Under the pieces are notes generated by a model. The model was not told the origin of the DNA, searched no databases, and saw only the letters and a list, made by a program, of their open reading frames with translations. Source: Brachymonas wangyanguii (GTDB lineage Bacteria > Pseudomonadota > Gammaproteobacteria > Burkholderiales > Burkholderiaceae_C). From it: a stretch of DNA of 64,000 nucleotides. A program made the translations under genes and the position numbers. Shown one piece after another: positions 41,382 to 50,386 of this stretch (position 1 is its first letter; every line of letters begins with the position of its first letter). The stretch spans positions 310,001-374,000 of the forward strand of contig NZ_CP173677.1 of assembly GCF_045055315.1 (NCBI RefSeq). Direction: 5' to 3'.

Positions 41382-42399
41382 ACGTCCGTGTGTTCCAGAT
41401 ATCTTGCCAGTTTTCAGGGGCGCCCATGCCTGCCAGGTTGACGTCCAGATGCCCCAGGTCGGGAAAGGCAAGCAAGTGATCTCGCATGCGCTGCGGCCAG
41501 CTGGAATGGGGGTTGATCACCATTAGCAGATGACATGTCATCTTCAACAGCAGGAAGCAGCGCGCCTGAGCATGCGCATTGCCGATGAAAGCAGACGTCC
41601 AGCCCAGCTCTTGCGCTGATGGCAGCTTGGGCTGATCAACGATGTTCCGGTTCCATAACCGGCTGTGATGTGCGCACACATTGCGCAGATAGTTCAGACT
41701 TCTGAACCAGGTCGAGAGCGTACGCCCATTGCGAACGCCATACAGGTGTGCAATGGCATCCTGGTCTGATTCATGCATGCCACTGAACAGGCTGGAAAGC
41801 GTTCCGAAATCCCAGACTTCGCAAGCCACCCACATCGCCAAGGGCAAGCCGTACTTGGTCTTGTTGTGTTGTACGAACTCTTCCTTTGATCGCTTGATCA
41901 ATTGCGCCTGCTTGTTCAGCCAGGCATGGTGATGTGTCAAGCCGGTTTTGGGATCCAGTTCTTCGCTGAACTTCCTGTGAAAGTGGGAGGGATTCAGATA
42001 GGCGAAAGGGTCAGTGCGTCCCAAGGTGTGGGAGACATCGACACGGAGCGCGATTTCGATGCGCTCGATGGCATCCAGCACCAGCAGTCGAAGCTTCTTG
42101 TCAAAGACGTAGAGGTCTACGGCGTTCTGGAATGTGGTGCCAGGCTTGAATGTGTCCAGGGCAAGCTTGTCTTCGCGGATTTTGGCGGGCTTTGTGCCCT
42201 GCAGGCTCAGTGGACAGCAGGTTCCGCTGCGTTCCCGGAAGGCAAACCAGTAGCCGCTGAGCCGGTAGTACCCTATGCGCTCCAGGTAGTCCAGGGCGCG
42301 GTCAGTGTCATTCACCGTCATGCCACGTGACTGGAGCAAGGCAAGTTGCTCGGAATAGCTTTTCCAGGGTTTGGGATAGCGCATGGATGGGGTGCTCAC
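41380..42399 (-). CDS. Abi_2/AbiF-family HEPN protein
   Basis: A 339-residue member of the Abi_2 (AbiD/AbiF) abortive-infection family. N-terminal features YSEQLALLQSRGM and LERIGYYRLSGYWFAFR are typical. The RNase-type HEPN motif R-x4-H is RNVCAH (residues 239-244), within LNYLRNVCAHHSRLWNR. Such proteins are thought to cleave RNA when released from an RNA antitoxin and are proposed relatives of Cas13 ancestors. The start used is a GTG at 42399, 12 bp after wbpA; an ATG at 42384 is an alternative. It lies between wbpA and wbpB on their strand, with a small convergent RNA gene at its 3' end. Confidence 0.88.
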   Translation of the reverse strand: MSTPSMRYPKPWKSYSEQLALLQSRGMTVNDTDRALDYLERIGYYRLSGYWFAFRERSGTCCPLSLQGTKPAKIREDKLALDTFKPGTTFQNAVDLYVFDKKLRLLVLDAIERIEIALRVDVSHTLGRTDPFAYLNPSHFHRKFSEELDPKTGLTHHHAWLNKQAQLIKRSKEEFVQHNKTKYGLPLAMWVACEVWDFGTLSSLFSGMHESDQDAIAHLYGVRNGRTLSTWFRSLNYLRNVCAHHSRLWNRNIVDQPKLPSAQELGWTSAFIGNAHAQARCFLLLKMTCHLLMVINPHSSWPQRMRDHLLAFPDLGHLDVNLAGMGAPENWQDIWNTRT

Positions 42400-42411
42400 A
42401 TTCCTGGAGTA

Positions 42412-43737
42412 TTACAACCGGAACACTGTAAACCCCTCCGCCCCCGCCGCATGCCGGTCAAACAGGCTTTTCACATCCGCCAGGATTGGCTGGCTCCCCC
42501 GCGCCAGCGGCCGGAGCTGGGCCGGGGTGAGGCTGCGGTAGGCGCTGTGGCCCACGGCGACGACAAGCACATCCACCGGGTGCTCGGCATCGATGGTCTG
42601 CAGCTCGATGCCATATTCATGGCGGACTTCGTCCGGGTCGGCGACGGGGTCGCTGACGACGACCTGCATGCCCCAGCCTTCAAATTCACGCACCATGTCC
42701 ACGACCTTGCTGTTGCGGATGTCGGGGCAGTTTTCCTTGAAGGTGATGCCGAGGATGCCGACCTTGCAGCGCGGCGCGTCCATGCCCTGTTGCAGCATCA
42801 GCTTAATGGTGTTGCGCGCCACGTAGCGCGCCATGTTGTCGTTGATGCGGCGGCCGGCCAGGATGACTTGCGGGTTGTAGCCCACGGCCTGGGCCTTGTG
42901 GGTGAGGTAGTAGGGATCGACGCCAATGCAGTGGCCGCCGACCAGGCCGGGGCGGAAGGGCAGGAAGTTCCATTTGCTGCCCGCTGCTTCCAGCACTTCC
43001 ACCGTGTCGATGCCGAGGCGGGCGAACAGCACGGAGAGTTCGTTGACGAAGGCGATGTTGAGGTCGCGCTGGGTGTTTTCGATGACCTTGGCGGCTTCGG
43101 CGACCCTGATGCTGCTGGCGGGATAGGTGCCGGCAGTGATGATGCCCGCGTACAGGTCATCGACCACCTTGGCGATGGCCGGGGTGCTGCCGCTGGTGAT
43201 CTTTTTGATCTTGGTCAGGGTGTTGACCTTGTCGCCGGGGTTGATGCGCTCGGGGCTGTAGCCGCAGTAAAAGCCCCGGGCTGGATCGACCTCGTTTTCG
43301 TTGCCGGCATGGATGTAGCGCAGGCCGGAGGCCTGTTCCAGCGCGGGTACGCAGACTTCCTCGGTGGCGCCGGGGTAGACGGTGGATTCGTAGATGACGA
43401 TATCGCCTGGCTTGAGCACCTGGCCAATGGTCTGGCTGGCCTTGATAAGTGGCGTCAGGTCCGGCTGCATGGCGTCATCGACCGGGGTGGGGACGGTGAC
43501 GATGAAGATGCGGCAGTCGCGCAGGTCGGCGGCCTGGCTGGTGTAGCGCAGCTGGCTGGCGGCCTGGAGCTGTTCGGGCGTGGTTTCGAGTGTGGCGTCG
43601 TGGCCCTGGCGCAGTTCGTCAATGCGCTGCGGGTTGATGTCGAAGCCGACAACCGGGCGGACGCGGCCAAATTCCACGGCCAGGGGGAGGCCGACGTAGC
43701 CTAGGCCGATGACGGCGATGGGGGAGGTGGTGTGCAT
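42412..43737 (-). CDS. wbpA: UDP-GlcNAc 6-dehydrogenase (WbpA/TviB-like)
   Basis: A 441-residue nucleotide-sugar dehydrogenase that oxidises UDP-GlcNAc to UDP-GlcNAcA, first step of the wbp pathway. The NAD-binding motif is IAVIGLGYVGLPLAVEFG, the catalytic Cys is in GGHCIGVDPYYL, and FKENCPDIRNSKVVDMV is the C-terminal family motif. It resembles the TviB/WbpA group more than UDP-glucose dehydrogenases. It follows pgi by 85 bp and is followed by the Abi_2 gene. Confidence 0.93.
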   Translation of the reverse strand: MHTTSPIAVIGLGYVGLPLAVEFGRVRPVVGFDINPQRIDELRQGHDATLETTPEQLQAASQLRYTSQAADLRDCRIFIVTVPTPVDDAMQPDLTPLIKASQTIGQVLKPGDIVIYESTVYPGATEEVCVPALEQASGLRYIHAGNENEVDPARGFYCGYSPERINPGDKVNTLTKIKKITSGSTPAIAKVVDDLYAGIITAGTYPASSIRVAEAAKVIENTQRDLNIAFVNELSVLFARLGIDTVEVLEAAGSKWNFLPFRPGLVGGHCIGVDPYYLTHKAQAVGYNPQVILAGRRINDNMARYVARNTIKLMLQQGMDAPRCKVGILGITFKENCPDIRNSKVVDMVREFEGWGMQVVVSDPVADPDEVRHEYGIELQTIDAEHPVDVLVVAVGHSAYRSLTPAQLRPLARGSQPILADVKSLFDRHAAGAEGFTVFRL

Positions 43738-43822
43738 GGATACGGCAGAAAACAGGGAGCCGCCACGCGGGTGCGTGGGGGGATGCGCGCATTATCCGCC
43801 GTTGGTGGGGGGATACAAGCTG

Positions 43823-45361
43823 TCAGGGTTGCGTGGAGCCGGGCTTGTGCGGCTTTCGCAACCAGCCGAGCAGGCCTGCCGTAGACGGGTCAAGGCCGGT
43901 CGTGTCTCCCGTCTGGAAGCGCGGCGTCAGGTCCTTGGCCAGTGTCTTGCCCAGTTCCACGCCCCATTGGTCAAAGCTGTTGATGCCCCAGATGACGCCG
44001 GCAACGAAAACGCGGTGTTCGTACATGGCGAGCAGGGAACCGAGTGTGGTGGGGGTGAGTTCGTCAAGGACGATGGTGGTGCTGGGCCGGTTGCCGGGAA
44101 AGTCCTGGTGGCCGGGGAGCTGCTTGCCGCTGGCTTTGCTGCCGATCATGAGGGCGCGCGATTGCGCCAGAGCGTTGGCCATGAGGGCTTCATGGTGGCC
44201 ATCGAAGTCATGGGTGGGCTTCTTGACCACGATGAATTCGGTGGACATATTGCAGGTGCCCTGGTGCAGCCACTGGAAGAAGGCGTGCTGGCCGTTACTG
44301 CCTTCTTCGCCCCAGGTGAGGCCGGCGGTGTTGTAGCTGAGGGGCTGGCCGTGGATGTCCACGCATTTGCCGTTGCTTTCCATTTCCAGCTGTTGCAAGT
44401 AGGCGGGTAGACGGCGCAGGCCGTGGTGGTAAGGCGCCACGCAGCGGCCGGTCTGGCCGAGGAAGGTGCTGTTCCAGACATCCAGCAGACCGAGCCAGAC
44501 CGGGAGGTTGGTTTCCCAAGGTTGTTCGGCAAAGTGCTGGTCCATGGCGGCACCGCCACGGACAAACTCCAGAAAACGATCCGGGCCGATGGCAATGGCG
44601 ACAGGCAGGCCCACGGCAGACCAGATGGAGAAACGGCCGCCCATACCTTCGGACATGGGCAGGACGGTGTCGATGCCAAATTGGGCAACCAGTTCGGGGC
44701 GGGAGGTGACGGCGACAAAATGCTGGCCAACGTCCGTGCCGCCTTGGCTCTGGAACCACTGCAGGGCAGATTTGGCGTTGCGCAGGGTTTCGTGCGTGCC
44801 CCAGGATTTGGAGACGACGATAAAGACAGTGTTCTGAGGCTTCAGGCCTTGGAGTTTTTCCTGCAGGTCATGGCCGTCCAGGTTGGAAACGATGCGGATC
44901 TCCTGATGGCTGTTGCACCAAGGGGTGAGGGCCTGTAAGGCCAGATCCGGGCCCAGGCCGGAGCCGCCGATGCCGATGTGGATTACGTGGGTGATATCTT
45001 GACGGGAGCGGATTTTGGTAGCCAAATCCAACAATTGCAGCATGGCTGCAGGGATGTGATGCTGACAGGATATGCGCCAGTGAGCGTGATCGGCGGGTCG
45101 GATTTCTGTGTGGTTGACGATCTGGCCGTTAAGGAGGCGTTGGCGGGTCGCATGCAGGTTGCGGCTGTCAGCCAGAGATTGCAACGCGTGTACGACTGGC
45201 AAGTTCCATAATTGCTTGGACAGGTCGAGGCTGATACCGCAGGACTGCAGGCTGAGCGAGGCAAAGCGTGAAAAATCAGTACGAAAGGATTCGCTGAGCT
45301 CGAAGTTGTTGAGGAAGGTCTTGCTCAAGGAGGCAAGAGAGTTGAAGTGGTTGATGTCCAT
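43823..45361 (-). CDS. pgi: Glucose-6-phosphate isomerase
   Basis: A 512-residue phosphoglucose isomerase interconverting glucose 6-phosphate and fructose 6-phosphate, feeding hexose phosphate into nucleotide-sugar synthesis. Signature motifs are HIGIGGSGLGPDLALQAL, VVSKSWGTHETLRNA, MGGRFSIWSAVGLP (Arg of the active site), and the C-terminal SFDQWGVELGKTLA. Housekeeping copies of pgi are often found at the edge of glycan loci. The gene marks the border between the GC-rich wbp genes and the AT-rich cassette on its right. Confidence 0.95.
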   Translation of the reverse strand: MDINHFNSLASLSKTFLNNFELSESFRTDFSRFASLSLQSCGISLDLSKQLWNLPVVHALQSLADSRNLHATRQRLLNGQIVNHTEIRPADHAHWRISCQHHIPAAMLQLLDLATKIRSRQDITHVIHIGIGGSGLGPDLALQALTPWCNSHQEIRIVSNLDGHDLQEKLQGLKPQNTVFIVVSKSWGTHETLRNAKSALQWFQSQGGTDVGQHFVAVTSRPELVAQFGIDTVLPMSEGMGGRFSIWSAVGLPVAIAIGPDRFLEFVRGGAAMDQHFAEQPWETNLPVWLGLLDVWNSTFLGQTGRCVAPYHHGLRRLPAYLQQLEMESNGKCVDIHGQPLSYNTAGLTWGEEGSNGQHAFFQWLHQGTCNMSTEFIVVKKPTHDFDGHHEALMANALAQSRALMIGSKASGKQLPGHQDFPGNRPSTTIVLDELTPTTLGSLLAMYEHRVFVAGVIWGINSFDQWGVELGKTLAKDLTPRFQTGDTTGLDPSTAGLLGWLRKPHKPGSTQP

Positions 45362-45928
45362 CGAAGGTTAGGTCGAGCCAGATTGTCATTGGCTGGCCGT
45401 GTGAAGGCTACAAGTGTCGAGGTGCAACAGTCCTCAAGATAGCAAGATTATAGGAGTTGGTTCCTGCGCATCATGGCTGGTCAAAGATTGTTCCTGTCTA
45501 CAAACAGGCGCTCAAGCGTGACTTATTTGTGAGGGGAACAGGGTATGAGATGTAATAATACGTACACAAGTCTGTCATAGGATCGCAAGCGGACTGGGAT
45601 GCCCCGCGGGGACAACGCGATGGAGGCACCTGATCTTCAAGTTGTGTCAGTGATGGATGGCGACGCACATGCAAGCTATGCGACTTAGAGCTTTGCCAGA
45701 TTGTGAACTTGTCAAGTTGCTGACAGTGATGGCGGCTGCTGCAGATGAGAGTCGAACTAGATAGGCAATGCATTTGCCACTAGGCGCTAACATAGTTAAT
45801 GACATTGACAAATTTAAACGCAATGCTGGTGCGCATGGATTAGAGGCTTCGCCCTTGGTGACCATCAAGAATATGATTGTCAATGGTGCTAAGGACGAAA
45901 ACGATTAAGAAAAGCAATAGGATGGAAG
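45362..45928. other. Gap without a clear gene; possible decayed coding sequence
   Basis: The 567 bp between divergent pgi and the AT-rich cassette hold no intact gene I trust. A short plus-strand frame (ATG 45768 to TAA 45908, 46 codons, ending IVNGAKDEND) and a preceding open stretch in another frame read like the broken tail of a longer protein that I do not recognise. The promoters of the two divergent operons should lie here. No strong sigma-70 boxes were identified. Confidence 0.3.
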
Positions 45929-46795
45929 ATGGTTGACTTTAATGTAATAGGTAAAGGTGTTGTGCAGGTGGGGAAGTGCACGCATATAGATCCAAAAGCC
46001 CAAGTGGTATTCAGTAAACCAGGTAAGGTGGTGGTGGGAGACTACTGTGTTATCGGGCCGGGGGTCAAGATTATTTGTGCGGGTGGCGATGTAGAAATTG
46101 GCGACTGGAGTACATTGCACGATAATTGTCTTGTACTGTCAGGTCAGTATGTAAGTATTGGTGCGCACTGCTGGTTTGGGCAAAACTCAATTATTGATGG
46201 GTCAGGCGGCTTGAGTGTGGGTAGGGGAGTGCGCGTCGGCATGTATTCGCAAATATGGTCGCATGTGGCAGCTGGCGAGCAAATTGAAGGGTGCACATTG
46301 ATTGGTGAAAGGCCGGTCGTGATAGAGGATGATGTATGGTTGGTTGGATCGTGTATCGTTGCATCAGGCGTGACAATTGGGCGTCAAACCGTTGCATTGA
46401 TAGGGTCGAATATAACCAAGTCATTTGAAAGCCATGCAGTGATTGCAGGCGCACCGGCGGCAAAAAAAGAAAAAATCAAATTTTATAAAGAGTTGTCAGC
46501 AGATGAGAAGTGGCAAATGCTGGAAGAATGGTTGCAAGCTGCGAAGTCGGAGCTTGACCTTGAGTTGACGTCAGAGTTGAAAGCGCAAATTGAATTGCGC
46601 GATCAAGATGGAGCGCGTGTAATTTTTGTTCAGAATCGCAGCCAAGTAAATGATGTCCAGAGAGATCCGCGGACAACTATTTGCTGCCTGGAAGATAAAA
46701 CTTACAATAAAGCCTACACATCAGTGGAGAAAATGGTTTTGAAGTATCTGGCAGGAAATAAAGCTAGATTTTATACACGTGCTGATGCAGTCTGA
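45929..46795 (+). CDS. Hexapeptide acyltransferase with extra C-terminal domain
   Basis: A 288-residue protein. Residues 1-180 form a left-handed beta-helix acyltransferase (IGDWSTLHDNCLVLSG, IGAHCWFGQNSIIDGSGG, VIEDDVWLVGSCIVASGVTIG, AGAPAAKKEK). Residues about 180-288 are a separate charged domain (SADEKWQMLEEWLQAAKSELDLEL) of unknown role. It presumably acylates a sugar of the repeat unit. It is the first gene of the AT-rich rightward cassette and is followed within about 20 bp by two DegT-family genes. Confidence 0.8.
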   Translation: MVDFNVIGKGVVQVGKCTHIDPKAQVVFSKPGKVVVGDYCVIGPGVKIICAGGDVEIGDWSTLHDNCLVLSGQYVSIGAHCWFGQNSIIDGSGGLSVGRGVRVGMYSQIWSHVAAGEQIEGCTLIGERPVVIEDDVWLVGSCIVASGVTIGRQTVALIGSNITKSFESHAVIAGAPAAKKEKIKFYKELSADEKWQMLEEWLQAAKSELDLELTSELKAQIELRDQDGARVIFVQNRSQVNDVQRDPRTTICCLEDKTYNKAYTSVEKMVLKYLAGNKARFYTRADAV

Positions 46796-46812
46796 ATTGT
46801 ATGGAGAAGATG

Positions 46813-47898
46813 ATGATACCTTTGGTGAAAGTGGCTATGCCACCAAAAGAGCAGTTGATGCCTGAGTTGGAGAAGGTGTTGTACAGCGGAATGATCGCTG
46901 AAGGGGAGTATGTCTATAAGTTTGAGGCGGAGTTTGCTGAGAAATTTAACATCCCGGTTGCAATGGCAACCAGCAGTGGTACTGCAGCATTGCATATGGC
47001 ATTGATTTTGTCTGGTGTTGAATCAGGAGACGAGGTTATAACAACTTCGATGACTGCGGAGCCAACAAATACGGTTATTCTTCAAAGTGGTGGGACGCCT
47101 GTATTTGCTGATATTGATTCGAAGACTGGCAACTTGTGTCCGTTGGCAGTCAAGGCGGCAATAACATCCAAAACAAAGGCAATCGTCGTTGTGCATTATG
47201 CGGGATTCCCGGCTGATTTGGATGGATTGAGAAGGTTGGCGGATGAACACGGCATTGCGTTGATTGAAGATTGTGCGCATGCGCTGGGTGCAAGTTATGC
47301 GGATCAAGCGATAGGCACCATAGGTGACTTCGGTATTTTTTCGTTTCAAGCTATCAAGCATATGACCACAGTGGATGGTGGCATGCTGACAATGCGTGAC
47401 AAAGGACGACTGGATGAGGCGAAGAGGCTTCGTTGGTTTGGAATGACAAAAGGCGTAGCGAGAACTGAAGTTGATATTAAAAAGCTTGGCTACAAATACA
47501 ATATGCACAATGTAGCTGCTGTTATTGGCTTAGCGCAGTTGAAAGGCATACAGGTAAAGATTGATCGCCATATTGAAAATGGAAAATTCTTCGATCAAGA
47601 AATTTCCAAAATTTCTGGGCTGACAATAAATAATATCGACAAGAAAAGTCAGCCATCGTATTGGTTGTACACCGTATTAAGTGATCGTTCTGATGATCTG
47701 GAACGTTGTTTGCAAGAGGCTGGTGTTATGGCTTCAAAGCTACATCGTCCTAATCATCTGCATACAATATTCAGTGGATGTCGAGGCCCGTTGCCGCAGT
47801 TGGCTGAGTATTACCGTCGAATGCTGCACATTCCATGCGGGTGGTGGGTAACGAATGATGAGCGGGAAAAGATCGTCAATGCTCTCAAAGCAGGTTGA
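46813..47898 (+). CDS. DegT/DnrJ/EryC1-family aminotransferase
   Basis: A 361-residue PLP-dependent sugar aminotransferase. The start at 46813 (MIPLVKVAMPPKEQL) is preferred because GGAG lies 6 nt upstream; an in-frame ATG at 46801 has none. IEDCAHALGAS supplies the PLP-contact Asp, and the internal-aldimine Lys is in FSFQAIKHMTTVDGG (about residue 182). It overlaps the stop of the next gene's leader by a few bases, and the second DegT-family protein follows at once; the pair may form a heteromer. Confidence 0.88.
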   Translation: MIPLVKVAMPPKEQLMPELEKVLYSGMIAEGEYVYKFEAEFAEKFNIPVAMATSSGTAALHMALILSGVESGDEVITTSMTAEPTNTVILQSGGTPVFADIDSKTGNLCPLAVKAAITSKTKAIVVVHYAGFPADLDGLRRLADEHGIALIEDCAHALGASYADQAIGTIGDFGIFSFQAIKHMTTVDGGMLTMRDKGRLDEAKRLRWFGMTKGVARTEVDIKKLGYKYNMHNVAAVIGLAQLKGIQVKIDRHIENGKFFDQEISKISGLTINNIDKKSQPSYWLYTVLSDRSDDLERCLQEAGVMASKLHRPNHLHTIFSGCRGPLPQLAEYYRRMLHIPCGWWVTNDEREKIVNALKAG

Positions 47899-47903
47899 TC
47901 GCC

Positions 47904-49028
47904 ATGAAGGAATGTAGAAATATTCCTTTATTCCAACCCGTCTGGAATAAAGTGACCGAGGAAGCGGCGCTGGCCGTGATGCGATCTGGACAAATTGCTT
48001 CAGGCCCGTTGGTGGGGGAGTTTGAACGAAAATTTGGAGATCTGACAGGAAGAGATCATGTGGTGTCAACGAATGACATGACGAGCGCATTGGTTTTGGC
48101 GTTGAAGCTGTCTGACGTCAAGCCAGGTGATCAGGTTGCTACACTCGCATTTTCGTGTTTGTCTACGAATGCTGCAATCGCAATGGTAGGCGCTACTCCA
48201 TTGTGGATAGACATCGACCCGGCGAGCATGTCGATGAATCGGAATGATTTAAATAGTAAAATTTCAAAAAATACCAAGGCTGTAATTGCTTACCATGTGT
48301 CAGGATATCCGTCGGCGATGGATGAGATATCGAGAATATGCAGCGAGCTTGGAGTGCCACTCATTGAAGACTGTGACAATGCTTTGGGTGGTAAATATGC
48401 TGATGTGCCACTGGGTAAGTTTGGCGACTTCGCAATTTTTTCTCTTTATCCAAATAGGCAAATCAATGGAATAGAGGGGGGCGTATTATTATGCCCAAGT
48501 GAGGAGGTTGCAATCAGAGCTAAAAAATTGCGTAGGTTTGGGATTGATTACTCCACATTCAGGGATGAAAGGGGAGAGATCAATCCGGCGTCTGATGTGC
48601 CTGAAATAGGTTACTCTGCACCTCTAAACCAATTGAATGCAGCTGTTGCCATGAGTCAAATTGATTCATTCGAATCAAGGTTGTCAATCAGTAAAATAAA
48701 TGCCAAATTTATTGGTGAAGAGTTGCAGTCAGTGACAGGGCTAAGTCTAGTCGAGCCGGTCAGCAATGGGACATCCGCATATTGGACATTGCTCATGCAT
48801 TTCGTAAATAGAGATGATGCAATGGCAAAGTTGAAGGCAAGTGGGGTTTCATGTTCCATTTTGCATTGTAGAAATGATATTTATACGGGATTTGGTACAC
48901 AAATCACCAATTTGCCTGGAACAGATTATGTGATGAAAAATTTACTCGCGCTGCCTTGCGGGTGGTGGTTGAAGGATGAGGATCTGAACTATATAGTGTG
49001 TGCGATCAAAGAGGCGGTGCGTTTTTGA
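47904..49028 (+). CDS. DegT-family protein lacking the PLP lysine
   Basis: A 374-residue DegT/DnrJ/EryC1-fold protein. The fold and cofactor pocket are recognisable (FGDLTGRDHVVSTNDMTSALVLALKL, IEDCDNALGG). At the lysine position the motif reads FSLYPNRQINGIEGG, so Arg (about residue 185, codon AGG at 48456-48458) replaces the Schiff-base Lys. Members with other residues here, such as ColD with His, act as PLP/PMP-dependent dehydratases rather than transaminases; a role as non-catalytic partner is equally possible. The ATG at 47904 is used; the frame begins immediately after the upstream aminotransferase, and its stop overlaps the wzx start. Confidence 0.8.
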   Translation: MKECRNIPLFQPVWNKVTEEAALAVMRSGQIASGPLVGEFERKFGDLTGRDHVVSTNDMTSALVLALKLSDVKPGDQVATLAFSCLSTNAAIAMVGATPLWIDIDPASMSMNRNDLNSKISKNTKAVIAYHVSGYPSAMDEISRICSELGVPLIEDCDNALGGKYADVPLGKFGDFAIFSLYPNRQINGIEGGVLLCPSEEVAIRAKKLRRFGIDYSTFRDERGEINPASDVPEIGYSAPLNQLNAAVAMSQIDSFESRLSISKINAKFIGEELQSVTGLSLVEPVSNGTSAYWTLLMHFVNRDDAMAKLKASGVSCSILHCRNDIYTGFGTQITNLPGTDYVMKNLLALPCGWWLKDEDLNYIVCAIKEAVRF

Positions 49029-50305
49029 TGTCGGGTTTGTTGCGAAAACTGAACATCAAGGCCTTGGGCCTGGATTTATTGTTCTTGTATGCGGGTAAAT
49101 CAGGCTCAGTGATTGTTGGCATATTTGTATTGCCATTGTACCAGAAGATAATGGGACCATCAAATTTTGGCGTGGTGGCATTGCTGCTTTCTATCCAAGC
49201 CTTTTTATTGATGGTAGATTTGGGGGCATCAACAGTAGTAGGGCGGAATCTGGCGGCTAATAGTGATAGGTTGATATCAGCGCGGACCATGTTTGCTGCG
49301 CAAATGAACCTGCATTTGTTTTATATCTTGCTATTGGGTGGCTTTGTAGTATTGTCATTGGCTGGAGTATTGTCCTTCCCGTTGGTTGATGGATTTCTTG
49401 CTGTTGTATTTTTTTGGGCGGTAACAGTACAGAATGTATCGCAGTCTGCATTGCTTGCAATGCGTAAATATGCTTTGGCAGGGGGGTTACAGGCGGCGTG
49501 TATACTGTTCCGATCAATTGCAACTCTAGTGTGCTTGCTATACATAAGCAGTGATGTGAGAGTATTTTTGGTTTTGCAGGCCGTCACTGCTGTTCTACAT
49601 ATGCTTGTGACTGATCGGGTGTGTTATTGGCTGTTGGGTGATGTCAAAGCGCTGGCCGATAAAAGTGCAATTGTTAATTCGATGAGGAAGGTGTTCGAAC
49701 AAGGTTTTCCTCTTATTCTGTTTGGATTATCTGGTGCTTTGGTGATGCAGGCGGATAAAGTCATTATATCCAGCTATAATGCACCAAGCGATCTGTCGCC
49801 GTACTATTTGGCTACTGTATTGTGCTTGACGCCAATTAGTGTTTTGGCTGCTCCTGTCAGTCAATATTTTCACCCGAAAATTGTGCATGCAGTAGCTTCC
49901 AGTGATGATTATCACTTGTCAAGGAATGTCAAAATTATGAGCGCGGCATTAATGGCGGTTGTTGTTGTGCCATCTTGTATTCTTTGGGTGTATAGCCAAG
50001 AAATCGTTGGGTTGTGGTTGCTGGGGCAGGATAATGCAGGTGTCGTATCCAGATATGTGGATATATTATTGCCGGGAGTTGCTATTGGCGCTTTTGGTTT
50101 TATACCTTATTCCATCCTGGTGGCAAAGGAGGATTACAAGTTCCAGGCATTCATGTCTGTGACGCTTACAATTTTGACTTTGGTTGCAGCCTTATATTTC
50201 TCATTTGTTGGCAGCGTGACTGGGGTTTGTTATGTTTATGCGGTATACCACGCCTTTTCGTTCGTGGTATCGTGGCTAAGGGTCAAGTCATTAGGAGCTG
50301 ATTGA
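49028..50305 (+). CDS. Wzx-type oligosaccharide flippase (locus 2)
   Basis: A 425-residue polytopic membrane protein of the polysaccharide transporter family, with about 12 hydrophobic segments. The N-terminus is LLFLYAGKSGSVIVGIFVLPLYQKIMGPSNFGVVAL. The ATG at 49028 overlaps the previous stop by one base (TGATG). It should flip the repeat unit assembled by the AT-rich cassette; a second, unrelated flippase serves the leftward locus. Confidence 0.87.
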   Translation: MSGLLRKLNIKALGLDLLFLYAGKSGSVIVGIFVLPLYQKIMGPSNFGVVALLLSIQAFLLMVDLGASTVVGRNLAANSDRLISARTMFAAQMNLHLFYILLLGGFVVLSLAGVLSFPLVDGFLAVVFFWAVTVQNVSQSALLAMRKYALAGGLQAACILFRSIATLVCLLYISSDVRVFLVLQAVTAVLHMLVTDRVCYWLLGDVKALADKSAIVNSMRKVFEQGFPLILFGLSGALVMQADKVIISSYNAPSDLSPYYLATVLCLTPISVLAAPVSQYFHPKIVHAVASSDDYHLSRNVKIMSAALMAVVVVPSCILWVYSQEIVGLWLLGQDNAGVVSRYVDILLPGVAIGAFGFIPYSILVAKEDYKFQAFMSVTLTILTLVAALYFSFVGSVTGVCYVYAVYHAFSFVVSWLRVKSLGAD

Positions 50306-50386
50306 GGGCCTCACAGTGTAGACGTATGATTGCTTGCGTCTAGAATGGGGTGTTGGGTGTTAATTTGATTGAATGGAGTGAGTCTC

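Noticed and set aside
50306..50386. A terminator or promoter between wzx and the dehydratase gene
   Set aside because: Only a short AGACG/CGTCT pairing without T-run, and no convincing -35/-10 pair.
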